From: Mastigias papua | Taxonomy: Eukaryota; Cnidaria; Scyphozoa; Rhizostomeae; Mastigiidae | NCBI GenBank assembly: GCA_964019165.1 | Contig: OZ025276.1 | Span: 7,653,820 to 7,717,819, forward strand | DNA: 64,000 nucleotides | Direction: 5' to 3' | Part shown: positions 22,932-36,000 of the stretch, one piece after another | Layout: every line of letters starts with the position of its first letter | Numbering within the stretch: position 1 is the first letter of the stretch | Position numbers and translations under genes: made by a program | Notes under the pieces: model-generated | What the model saw: the letters and a program-made list of their open reading frames with translations, nothing else | What the model was told of the DNA's origin: nothing | Databases searched by the model: none

Positions 22932-25900
22932 TTATCTAGTTGCAGCGCAAGCTTGCAAAAGAATGTTGTCCAATTGCGCCTTCAGCTCGTCAAAATTATG
23001 AATTTTGAACACATGCTTCTTCTTCGGTTCAGATGCTATCAGTTGCAATTCAGAGAGTGAGATCTGTGGACCAATTCCAAGCGAAATGATATTCACGTGG
23101 TTCCTCTAAAATAAACAAGACGATCCGTGTAGATCAATAAGTTTGGTATGATGCAAACAGAGAGATCACAAGCTCAGGTTATAAAGAGTAGTAGTTGTGA
23201 TTCGCAATGAATCTTACCCACTTCACTTATTTCTTTTAATGAATATTAGAGGAGATAAAAGCTTGCTAAATCATCATCTTTTCATCCTTGTCCAATTTCA
23301 TAGCATAGCTCCACAGAAGGATAACCAAATTCATTGATGTTTTTAATTACTTGCAAATTTATTTCAACGAAAATGCATTAGAGGTTAATTCCTCTTGTGA
23401 GGTAAAATTCTCAGTTTTAGGCGTAAGAAGGGTTACCAACATGCATTCTGGGAACACTAATTATGAGAATTTAACATTTTCTTATTTAGGAGTTTTAGCC
23501 ACACATGTTTCAAACTTGAGTTGAGGTGATAATCTCTAAAAGATTAAAATCCCTATTGCTCAAGATTTCACAATCATTATCATAATATAGTTCAAAGCCT
23601 TTAGAAGCTCTTTAATCATCTAGAAGAATCTTAGCTTTCATGTTAGCTTTGACTCCTCCATCTCATCATGCACTATGTATTCATATGTTTACATTTGATA
23701 ATCAGATTTCCCTTTACCTCTTTTAAGAGTTTAGTAGTTTGGTAACAAGCAGCAAAAAAATTTTAGGGGAGCTCGTAAAGACATAGCAGCAATTTGTGAA
23801 AACAAAACAATTGGTGAAGAAAACTGTAAGATACTGATAGCTTCTGTTGCTTTATTTATGATTTTTAGGTGTGAAAGTGTCCATTTTTAGTCGTGCTTTC
23901 TTTCAGAGCTATAAGGCTTGATCTGTTAAAATTTGAGACGACTTGATATGACAATCCTTACTTATATGACTGTTGATGACAACAGCTATTGCTCCATTTC
24001 AAAGTATTTTATTTCCACTAAACTGGGGAATCTCAAATACAGAAAATTTAGATTACTCAAGAACAGACAAAAGACAAAAATACTAGACAACAACATGGTA
24101 GATTTTGTATTCTGACAACAACATAGTAGATTTTGTCTCCTAGCATCTAGGTGTTCTCACAAAGCCGTTTGAAAACTGAGAAAACCCTTAAGTAGATTGC
24201 AAGAGAATGGTTTTCAAATCGATTTCCCTTGACTTTGAATTATGTGTAGACTTAACTATGGGAGAGCTCAAACTGAATTCAAGCTAGGTGGTACCATTTT
24301 GAAGTGAAGCTCGGTTCTGGAGTGTCATTCAATGAGAATCGCTAAGCATCGTTTCTAGAAATGTCACAATGGGTAGTAATGATAAAGTCTGCTTTTTCTC
24401 ATCTATAATGGACGTACAATCAATGCCAAGAGTCCTTGGAACACCCACTGAATAATACAGTTTATTTGACAGTAAATTTCAGGGTCAATTTTGACGGCTA
24501 GTGATCCCCACCCCCCCTTCCCCTTTACCCCTTAAAACAATGTTAAGGTAAGCGCTTAGTTGCTATTTGAGAGCAAATCGACTTATCTGCTGCGAGTAAT
24601 CCCTGATTAATTCAACATTGTTCTCAGGGGGGATTGAGGAAGTTTGCTCTATGATTCAAAAAGTAATGCAAGTGTTCCAAGGCTTTTGGCTTATTGTATC
24701 CCTATAATTCAAATTGTCATTTACATAATATCTAAAGAGAGTCTAAAATATCTTTGACATACCTTCATTCCCGCGGTTGCTATGCCTAGATCTTCTGATC
24801 CAGGATTGGTATTCCCATCGGTTATGACAAGTAGGACTTTTGGCTTCCCTGCAGGGTTGCATCCACCACAAAAGAAACTTGACTCAGCCAGTCTTAGAGC
24901 TCTATCCGTACGTGTCCCTCCTATACAAGTGAAATTGAATGAGAAATATAGCTTGGGCTTTTTCTTGCGGTTCTTTTTTATGTTCCATAAAATGTACAAG
25001 ACAAATTACACTATAAGAGTGATAGCTGGGAGAACGGTAACTATGCCTACCTTGGGGCCATAGAGTAGAAAAATACGAATGCGCAACAGCAAATGACCAT
25101 ACTTTGCCATTAATAATAACCAAATATTTGTATATTCAAATAGGTAAAATGCAATTTAAACAAAATGATTTCCACGTCAATTGCAAAGTATGGTATTTTA
25201 ACTAAAAAAGTAAAAAATGCCATAAGCACTTACAGAACTTAGAGAAACAATCGTATATATGCGAAAGAGGATTGTCTTTGGTCTATCAGGAGGCATGAGT
25301 TGGTGTTTAGTAGAAGCGTTTAGTCTCAAGCAGATATTATATAGGCAAATTTAAAATTAGCTTCTTGGCTTCCAAGGTAAAATCTTTATCTCCTTATAGG
25401 AGGATTTGCATTATATTGGCTCATAGACCTTCAGGTTTTTCTATGAGCCTTGAATATGTCATTGATACCGGCGAGGAGATTTATTTTATTTCAAAATGTT
25501 CTACATGTTACATCAGATTTTCATAATGTAGACCAAATTTGCATGGCACACGTTAAAATGACAAGATATTGGCAGGTTTGGAATTTATATTTGCGTTGAA
25601 ACTAAAGAGAAGGCTACTCAATTCTGGTTTGGCCTATCTGATCAACAAGCCAGACATCATCAAGTTTACCGTCGTGGAAAAGAGGTTGTCCATCCTTGAT
25701 GCATTTGGTGAACCTGAATTGCTATTAAGATTTGTTGTAAGCACTAAGCAAAAGCTGTCCTCTTGATATGACATCAACATTGATAGAGATTCAATATTTC
25801 ATACCATATGAGTAGACAATTGAGTCAATCTTGGCCTTGAGTGCAGTTCTTTCATGATACCTGGAAATGCATTGAAAACAATGGAATAACTCAGATTACT

Positions 25901-28900
25901 ATACAGTTACATATGGAATAAGGATCTCTTTCTGTCTTGTCAACTGACAATTAAAATATATCTTTCATACATCGACCTAGGCTAAATGTGGCACTTGAAG
26001 GCTTTAACTAAAGATACCTGTTTAGGCTCAGTTGAACAGCTATCCCATCATTTCGCACCTCTAACTCAAATTAATTTTTGTACGTTAGCACAACATTTTT
26101 AAAGGAAGTCAGTATTCGCATTTCGAAGACTGGGTGCGGCATACGCGTTTTCAGGGAAAATATCGCTAAGATATTTAGGAGCAATGCGGCTGAGGCATTT
26201 AAACACCGTTAGATTTACTTCTCTATTAAGCAACTACTCAATTGCTTTCCATCCTAAACTTTGAATCTGAGATTTGCTTGGAGCAGCAAAATGACTATTA
26301 GTCAAGATGCGTGCCGCTCTGTTTTGGAGACTCTGTAATCCTAAAGTGTCACTTGACTTACAGCAGCCCCAGAGAGAGCAGCAGAACCTGATGCGAGGCT
26401 CAATGATTCTGTTATAGAGAGTCTTTACAACTGCCTCAGAGAGAAAATGTTTGGCATATGTCAGGAAGTCGATTGCACAAGAAGCTGTGTCAGTGACCGA
26501 CTTTGTTAGAATATTCCACATGAGATTTCGTCTATTTGAACACCTAAATAGTTAACATCACATGCAGCTTTTATATTTTCCTTACAAATAGAAGGTTCTC
26601 AAGTGTGGTCTGATGTTGCTAGAAATTTCTTCTTGTACTTCGCGGTAATTAACCTAGAGCGGAATTTAGCTTCATTGGGGATTTCCTTCAATAACCTCTC
26701 GAGTTTCCTTCAATCTTCATTTAAAGCCTTTTTCAGCAAAGTAATGTTTTTAGCAGAATGATAAGTACTTATATCATAACCATACATAAAAACTTTACCG
26801 TTCTTTATAAAGCGAGGAGAGTCATAAACATAAACTAAGAATAGGAGTGGACCTAGGCAAGATCCTTGTGGGACGTTTACTTTGATATTCTTCATATTTT
26901 AACCTTCACTGTTAATTCGATGATATTTCTTTCTATTCCTAAGGTAGGATTCAAACCGTGATAGTTCCCTACCGATAACGCCATCATGCTTGAGTTTTTG
27001 ATAGAGAATTTTATGATCAACCGTATAAAAAGCCTTCTTGAGATCAAAAGTAAATTAAACTTGCTTAAAAATTATTTAAAGATATCGATGCTGCTGTACC
27101 AATCTTCAGTACATTTCAGTAAACAAAAAGGCTGGTGGATGTAATACCCTGAATTCAGATTGATCCGATGTCTGGAACTCGCTCCGTTCTAAGTGTTCGT
27201 GCAACTGGTTATGGTTAAGTCTCTCGAAATCCTAGCTAAACAGGTAGTACTTTGTGTATATGTCTACAACTCGAGTTGTCTGACTTGTCTCCTTCTTTGA
27301 AAATTGAAGTCATTCCAGCAATTTTGTGGAAAAGTGCTGGTTTCAATAGAAATGTTGAATATAAGCGTCAGAATTTTTGAAATTAAAAGAAAAAATCTTT
27401 AGAAAATAACCAGCAGAGATAATCTAAACATTGCTTCTTGGATTTCCATTTCATTAATTGTCCTGAAATCAAAGATCCAGTCTCAATAGTTGATACTAAT
27501 TTTTTTAGATGGAAGAAAATTTGAGTTAACATCAATATCCACAGCTAACTTTTCCCATTTTATTCGCAATTCATTGCATACCTTAGGCCGTTTAATTTTT
27601 GCTTCAGCTAAATTTAGCGAAAAAAATTAGTCCAGATTTAGCGCACGTTTGATTTAGCAAATAGCAACTTAGATCGATTAAGATTACTACAAAAGTTAGA
27701 TAAAATGAATTTTAACGCAATTTTAATTTAGTGAAAACATACCTTTTCCCTAAAATCGTTAAAATAACATGACGCAAAAATTAAACGGCCTAAGGTATAT
27801 CATCACATACATAGTTTGTTTTAGAATCTTTCAAGCTGACAAAATGCATAAATTATGATTGCTTATTAAGTAGCGGATTAATAGTCAGCCAAGATTCTTT
27901 CATATTTGCCTTGTTGCTAAAGATATTATCCGAGAAATACTGCTTTTGAAAACTCTGTATTCAAGGCCTCTAACCCATTTCTATATTGCTTATAGGAATT
28001 CACCAAGTTTTGTGATTTTTGTTCTACATCAGGTCTTTTCAGTCAACCTTCATTTTAGGTCAGTTTTTATCTACGGACAGTACTTTTTCTGAAACGCGAA
28101 TGGGGCAAAGAGGGCCGTGTTTTTCAATTACCTGGGAAAACAAATTAAAAAATTGTTGAAAGAATATATTTGCATCGCCTGAAGATCCTAAGTTTTATTT
28201 CCTATCGATCGATGCAACATTCTGAGTTGAACAACAATCTTTGCACACTATGCATGCTCGTAGGGCCTCTCGCTCATTCGCACGAAAACAAAATGGAAAC
28301 TGGTCCTCAGTGTTAAAGTTTGTGTATTGAAACAAGTGACAAAATTTATAAATTGATATGATAATGTCTGTGTTGTGTTGACTTTTACGATGAAAATAAA
28401 CCCTACAACCATCGTGTTTCAGTGCTAAAGCAGACCCATCTCTATAAAGGTAAAGGCTTGCCCCATATACGATTCCGTACGCTGGGGAGTTCCTGTTAGG
28501 GAGGACACTTATCCTGAGCCGTAGACATTGTGAGATAGAATGGTCAGTTTCTTTCCTCGCCGTCTATAACTTCCTCAGTTTTGCTACCAGGTACCCATTT
28601 ACTGGTGGGTAGACAGTGAGTGAGCGTCCTAACTAGGATCCAAGGCTTCAGTTCGAACCATCGGTTTTTTTCTGTTAACTGTGTAGCGAAGCAATCTGAT
28701 GCTGCAAAGTAGCGTTAGGAAATTTGAAGAGATAAATGACTTACTTAGTATCTCGTGGTGTGAAATCTAGCTTTGCACTGTTGGAATAGTGGATGATGCC
28801 AAAACGAGTCTCAGAAGACCCAATTTGGAAATCATCACTTAGATCCTTGATAAATGACTTCACTTTGTTGTAATTAGCTCGCCTGACACTGCTTGAAGCA

Positions 28901-29930
28901 TCCATGATGATACCAAGGTCGATGGCATTCTTGCAAGCTATAGGATAATGGGGTATTGCTACACATGAAGTAATATTAGTAATGCGTCCATGATGTAGTA
29001 TAGTTAATAGGTGATATTGCTTAGGCCATTCGGGACCTATAAGATTCTACTTAAACATGAATATGTTTCCAAACAGTTCAGTTCCAAAACGGTTCGACTC
29101 CAAAACGGTTCGACTCCAAAACAGTTCGGTTCCAAAACAGTTCGTTTGCAAATTATTTCGGCTCCAAACATTTCGGTTCCAACCAGTTCGACTCCAAAAA
29201 AGCTCGGTTCCAAACCAGTTCACTTAGGCGTCCTTTTTAAGCAAGACGTACGTTAGATGTCACCAAAAAGCCATCTAAGTGAGCTGTCTACAGTTCAGTC
29301 ATAGATGTCAGCTTTTCTTGACCGACAAATCGTGTGGTCCGTGTAGATGGAATGCAGGAGTAAACCAGTTTCTAATCAGTTTCGAGGAAACCTGGCAGAT
29401 GAGCTTTTTTGGAACCGAACTCCTGTAAACGGTCTTTAAATCTTTCCTGCCTACTACAAATGCTTTCATCTCTCTCTCAAATATTTCATAATTTTTGCGC
29501 GAAGATTGAGCCCCAAAAGTTCATTCGAAGGCATCAATTCTGTACTTTGATATAATATGTTATGAGAAATATTCGGCACAGATCCAGTCATGAACTTGAC
29601 TTTCACCCATTGAGTGAGTGCTATATTAGTCAAAGACAAATCTCATCCTTGTCCAGATTGATCGCCTCAAAAGAGCGTGCAGAACCGAAACTCTTACCTT
29701 TCTTGCAAGGTTGGTCATTGCATTTCTCCAGCTCCTCAGGCTCCCCAAGGCTGGTGCAGTCCTTTCCAGAATCACTCGGTCTAGGATTTGTGCAGGATCG
29801 AGATCTTGTCCTAACTCCTCCTCCGCATGATTTTGAACATCCAGACCAAGTACTCCACTCACTGTAGCCACCATTAACCACTGAACTTGTTTCTGTGAAA
29901 TAGTTATTTTCATAAATATTATATTCCTCT

Positions 29931-30023
<93 letters not shown>

Positions 30024-33000
30024 CTTGTATCTCCCTGTTTATACATTTCTCTGTATAGGGCTTCAGGATATTTAAAATGTACTTCGATGTTGCCAGTAAA
30101 ACCTCATCTCTGTAAATGAATGTAAATTTGTTCAGGGACAAAAGTTGCAAGCGGTGATTTCTTTACAGCTACTCCGTTTCAAAAATGGCACCGCAATGAA
30201 AGATGTAGAAATGGAAACATCTTGTTGGTTAGTAGTTTGATGTAAGCAAATCCGCTGATTGGTTTAGAACAAAATGTGGGCTATGCTATATAAACCTGCC
30301 TTGTAGATACTGACCATTCTACGAATATCCATTTCATGCTACTTACTGTTTGCTCTGACTAGTTGATAAATGTAATTTGTCTTGTCTTTTCCAATGCACT
30401 CAGTTTCAGCTGAATCCACGCAAGGATTATAATCAACACCTATACACCTATCTGATTTTCCTTGCATTGCGTATCTCTCCTCTGCAGACGGCCCAGACCA
30501 GCATTCCCCGTAGAATTGCAAACCAAAATATGAGTATCCTCGTTGTTCCGTCAGCTCTGCGCATCTGCAGTACAGCCTATTGATAAAATTATTAACGTAG
30601 ACAGTTCGACATTGGGATTTGTCGTTTGAAGAAAGAAGATACATGAGATCAATGTAATATAGCAGAAATGCTTAAGTTATATCACTGGATGAAACATTAT
30701 TACAATATTGACTTAGAATTTTGTAAGCTGCAAGAATGCACATTCTTTTTTTATAAGAAAACCACCTTTTTTCCTGAGCCTCAATTCTCCTAGCTTTCCC
30801 GAAATTGAGGCTACAATTTTCTTAAAATTTTTTCAACTTTCATTGGAGTAAACTGGCTGAAAGAGATCGCCATTACTTCTTATAAAAGTTTTATCTTTGT
30901 TAACCAAGATTATCAAAGGAGAGTTTCGATCTTTGTAAAGGAGCTTACAACGAATGAGTTGAAATCAAGAGGTAAATAATTTTCTTTAACGAGGCAGATA
31001 ATCGTTGATGAATGTTGCTCGATTTCCATGGTGTCCAATTATCAGCCCCTTTCGTATTTCGCTTCCCTGAATGTTTATACTAATGAGACTTTGAACTCAC
31101 TCACACTTTCTAGAGAGCAATGTGGCTGATGAATGTCATGACAATGGCCAATAGACGATGCAGAAAAGTAGGAAGTAAATAGGGTCTTCAACGATACTTA
31201 CGAGTGGAGAGTTGCTGGGTAGTCCTTCCAGTTGATTAGTATTCCATCGAAATTATGATTGATCGGGTCTCTCCGATTGACTAACTCATAAATCAAAGGA
31301 CGTACCGGTTTCACGTAGTCGTGATAACAGCCAACTTTTTTCCACTTTCTTTCACATTTTTCTGCACCTGCAAGTCAGATGTTTTCCTTGTGAGAAACAT
31401 AAGTCATGCAGGATTCTCTTAGAACCTACCTGTACAATACCAATGTTTCTAAGGACCTTTCACTGCTAGAAACAAAACCCCACAGGGTTCTTTCAATGTC
31501 GAATATGTTGATGGTTGCAAACAGCAAAGAATTAAGACGTCATTGCGATTAATTGCAGATTCTCTTATGTGGAATTCACGTGAACTGTTTGTTACCTTAG
31601 TAGTGATGTTTCATTAAGAGCTTTGCGCTGACACAATGTCTATAGCATTCTGTCCTAACACCTAACACCCAGCACTTAAGAATGTCTATAGAGTTCTTAA
31701 CGTGCAGTTAAATTTAGTAGTTAATGAGGAACTTCAGTGCTGTAAACTTGTAAAAGGAGGTGCAATAGCCGAGAGCTGTGAGAACTAGGCCTTGAGCTAG
31801 GTTCCTTATAAAAACCGTTCATTCATCAACAGTCAGGGTGAATCTGAGTGCATATTTCCTAGAGAGCTCTGACACAGAGAGTCAAATCGGAGATATTTTG
31901 AAGCAAAGTTTTGGCACAGAACCATGCTCTGAGCAATTGTGGCACAATTCTCATTACGTCACCACAACCTGGTGGCATTTTTGTATACTTGATCGTTAAC
32001 TGACCTTTCTTTTTAACACCGAGAAAACTGCGCAAGTCATACGCACGGAATAGAATGTATTGTGGAAGAGGACTCTCCAGTGCACTATGAACGTCAGATT
32101 CACACTGGATCCATAGTGTAGCTGTTTGAATTGCCAATTGTTGCAGACAATCGTATCAGTTAATTCATCCATATTCTGCTTCCCAATGAGTTTATCAAAG
32201 TAGCAATCGAAAGAAACTTTCGTCTTTCTTTACAAAAGTAGTTTTAACAGCATGATACTAAATATCTATGTAATTATGTTTGACTCCACTGCAAATATTG
32301 TGACACGACTTCCAGGATTGCAACTCAATGAATCCATAGATACGGACTTCAACTTTGAAATGTTAAGTGTGTGGTTTTGCTGGCTGCATGAAACTTGAGA
32401 TGGTAGTGTAATCAAGGTCCCGACACGTTAGCGGTCCCTTCCTAAGGTTCCGCCTCGTATATTGTAATATTCGGTTCTGCGTATGTTCTTGATCAATTAT
32501 GCATAAGGAATTTATGCTCAATTCCTTCGAAAACTGCTTGCTTTATAGTTCTACCTTTGCTGAAATAATCACTATGACTAACAATGTGTTCTGTGACAGT
32601 TTTCACGTTGTTTAAAAATAGGAAGTAAGTTTTGTAGCTGTTTGGTCCCAGCAAAGTTTCATCTTACCCTTGTTTGATTAATGTTTGTTTTGGAGCAAAA
32701 CTTTGTCTGTTTTTCGCATTACGACTCAATGTATATAGACTTTCACGTTCAGGAATAGAACCAAGCTAATATAAATGACAAAATAGAGCTCTTCAAATAC
32801 ATTACTAAAGTCGTCTATCAAAGGTATTTCCTAAAGAGTGTTTAACTGATCTTTGCCTACTAATATTCACATAAGAGTATTCACTTCCTGGTCATTAATC
32901 AAACAGTTTTTACTTATTGCAAATATTAGTGTTTTTGGAAAGGTTAGCAGGTTTTTCAGATTATGATAGATACGTAGTTCTGTTGCCCACCTGTTTCAAT

Positions 33001-36000
33001 TTCCACTGATGTTCCAGCAACAAATGTTTGAATTACAGACATGGTCAGGCGTACCAAAGAATATTTATTCAAGTTTTCGTAGAATGCCTTCATAGTTTCC
33101 AAGAAAATGCAAACGGCCTGTGATTTACGGTAAAGCCCGCGAACTGAATGCCAGAATAGGTAACTGACTATTGATTACTCGATATGCGGAAGACGACCTT
33201 AGTATGGTCTACTCGCCTTTTTAATAAGAACTAGTAAAATTGAGGTTTAGGCTGGCTGTTCTTACTTTTTCAAAAATTTTCACGCTAAATTTTTCTTAAT
33301 TTTTCTTAAATTACTGGGGTGTAGGCAATTTTGACATTTAGACAATATACAAGAAAACATTGAATGTTTATGAAACATGCATTAGTTTTAATAACATCAG
33401 CAGAAGACGAAAGATATACTTTCTTACAGATCTATAATCATTGCCAAAAGTCTTGGTAAACTTTCAGATTTTTACTAACTGAAGATTACGGTGTTTCAAG
33501 GTTCTTTCGGAAAGCAATGCAGAGATTAGCAAGTTTTGTATCAGTCTCTAATCATTTTGCGACAGTGCTTCAGCCTCAGCTTGTTCTTAATTTGTTCTTA
33601 ATTTCCCAACAATTCTGAGGCTCATGTTCTTATAAAATTGTTCTTATAAAAAAGAGTGTATTCATAGTAAGGGAATTCCATTATTGAATGAAATCACCAG
33701 AAGATTTGTTTTCGAAGATAAGAAAGCAAATATATCACCATTTTCGTACGAAGCGTAGATTCGACTGCACGTGTAAGTAGACATTTTCAAGGCAAGAAAG
33801 TTATTTACAGGTAATTGCTACTGTTTGGCCGTGCAGTGGTGAATATATAGCCTTTATGAAAGAGGTGATATCTTTGCATTCTTACTTTCGGTAATGAAGT
33901 TTCTGGTGATTTTATTCATAATTGAATTAAAGAAGTAATTTCATTCATTTATCATTACAAAGTAGGTAGAATAGTGTGCCAAAATGATTGAAGAAATTTT
34001 CAGTTTAATAAGCAATTACAGTGGAAACAGGCGATAACACCAGCTATTCTTTGGTACGTGAATGAATGTTACCTCAAGACTTAAAATAAACCTAATTCAG
34101 TGTGAAATGCACTAAGTTAACAACGTGAACCACTGTGAACCTGATAGTTATCACCACTGTTTGATAAGATTCTCTTGTAAATCTGCTGCAAATCAAAATG
34201 AGACTGATTTGATTGCATTTAAATGATATCACAACAGAACAGGCATACATATAATAGAATGTCATCTCGCAAAACAATACAGCTAAAGTATTTTTCTGAA
34301 CCTCTAACAAATCTTGGTTGACTTTCCATTCTCATTCAAAAACGGATTAAGTGAGCGTACCTAACTCTACGCGTTGCTACGATTCCATTGCAACTTTCTT
34401 CAGCATCGTTAAATATCCTGCATTTCCCCTCACTTTTATTATCTTGTTGACTGGGTCTCAGCCTAAATATTCTGCAGCAAGTTAAGTAATCAAATATTGA
34501 ATAAGCTGTTTGTTTATAGCAAGTAGGTAAGCCTCTATCGACTTTGCTTGCGGATCAACTTTGACTGATGAGTAAAAAGGTACCGTGAAGGAACAGATAA
34601 AACACTTGATGGCGGGTTCCTCCTTCACAACAACAGCATTTTCGTTGCAGATATGAGTGCAAGTTAATACCCTGCAACTATTGCTTAATTAGCATGAGCT
34701 TTTCTACTTCCGTAACTCTGATCAATGAGTTTTCATAATGACTTAAAACCAGGCAAGAATTTAGAGGTGGACAAGGGGGATATTGCCTGCCCAGTTAGAA
34801 GATTCTGCCCCCCTTGCCCTCAAGACATTTTAAAGCTAAAATTATGTGTTTACTTAAAGACTCAGAAAATAGAAAGTTTGACAGAAAGCAATCAGAATAT
34901 TAACTTTTCTCTCACGTATCAATGATTTAATCAATCTCTTTCTTTCCAGAATGGGTGTATCTCTAAGCTCAGAAAAGGCGTTTTCCTAGAATCTATGGGG
35001 CTTCGTTTCAAACATTTTCTTGCAGCCTTCGCCCTCAGACACCATTCTTTCCATTCCCTACTGCCACACCATCTTTTTTGTCAGAGCTGGCTTCTTACTT
35101 CTTTAAGCTATTGAAGCTTTCTTGCAAATACATATTTGAAAGCTGGATAAAGAATGGCATATACCGTAAATGACTGAATAACTGCCAGGAACAAATGTTT
35201 CTATTTCAATCCTGATCCCTGGAGCGTTAGCAAAATTTAAAGAACATGAGCAAATTCTTCTACAAAGCAATACTGTTTTCCTTTAACCATATCCTAACAA
35301 AAGATACTTTGATAGAAAGAAGCAGGACAAACTGCGTGTCAGTTGCTTTGGAGGAACCAGAAATAGGACGTCGATCCTGCCGTTCCTTTGAAATTCATGT
35401 TTACCACAAAAGGTAAGGGCTGCCACTGTTATTTAGGAGGAATTTGCAAATGGAGAGGCAAATACCCTCGTTTTCAACTGAGGATCGCTGATCTTTGAAT
35501 TGCAAAAGTGCCCAAGTTAACTGTGCACGGCAAATCTGTAGCTGTCTACACTAGACTCAAATAAGTGCCCAAGCCTTCATGACTATCATCAATTCAAACA
35601 ATCATTGCTTCTTGCTTATGAGAACACTTGAGGGTAGTCTTCAGTCATTTACTGTAAGTTAACATGGGAAAGCAGGCTACCGTATACTTAACACTAACAG
35701 TCAGCTCTTGTGAAATGCTATATTCTTTTCATTTTCATCTGATTCACAATAATGATTTATCTGCTTAAATATAGTCATAGCACCTGCACTTGCAGGACAA
35801 CAAAAATAAAGAAACTATTTGTTGATACGAGGTTTAATAGCAACAAAAACACAGTTGGTTTACAACAAAATCATATCGTAAAAGCAACAGCTTTTCCAAA
35901 GCTCATTTTTACCAAGCAACCCTAATTTGGCCTGTTCCTGCTTTGCATTCTTTCAAACACTTTACAAAAAGTTGCCTCACTTCCTCCGAAAGTTCAAATT

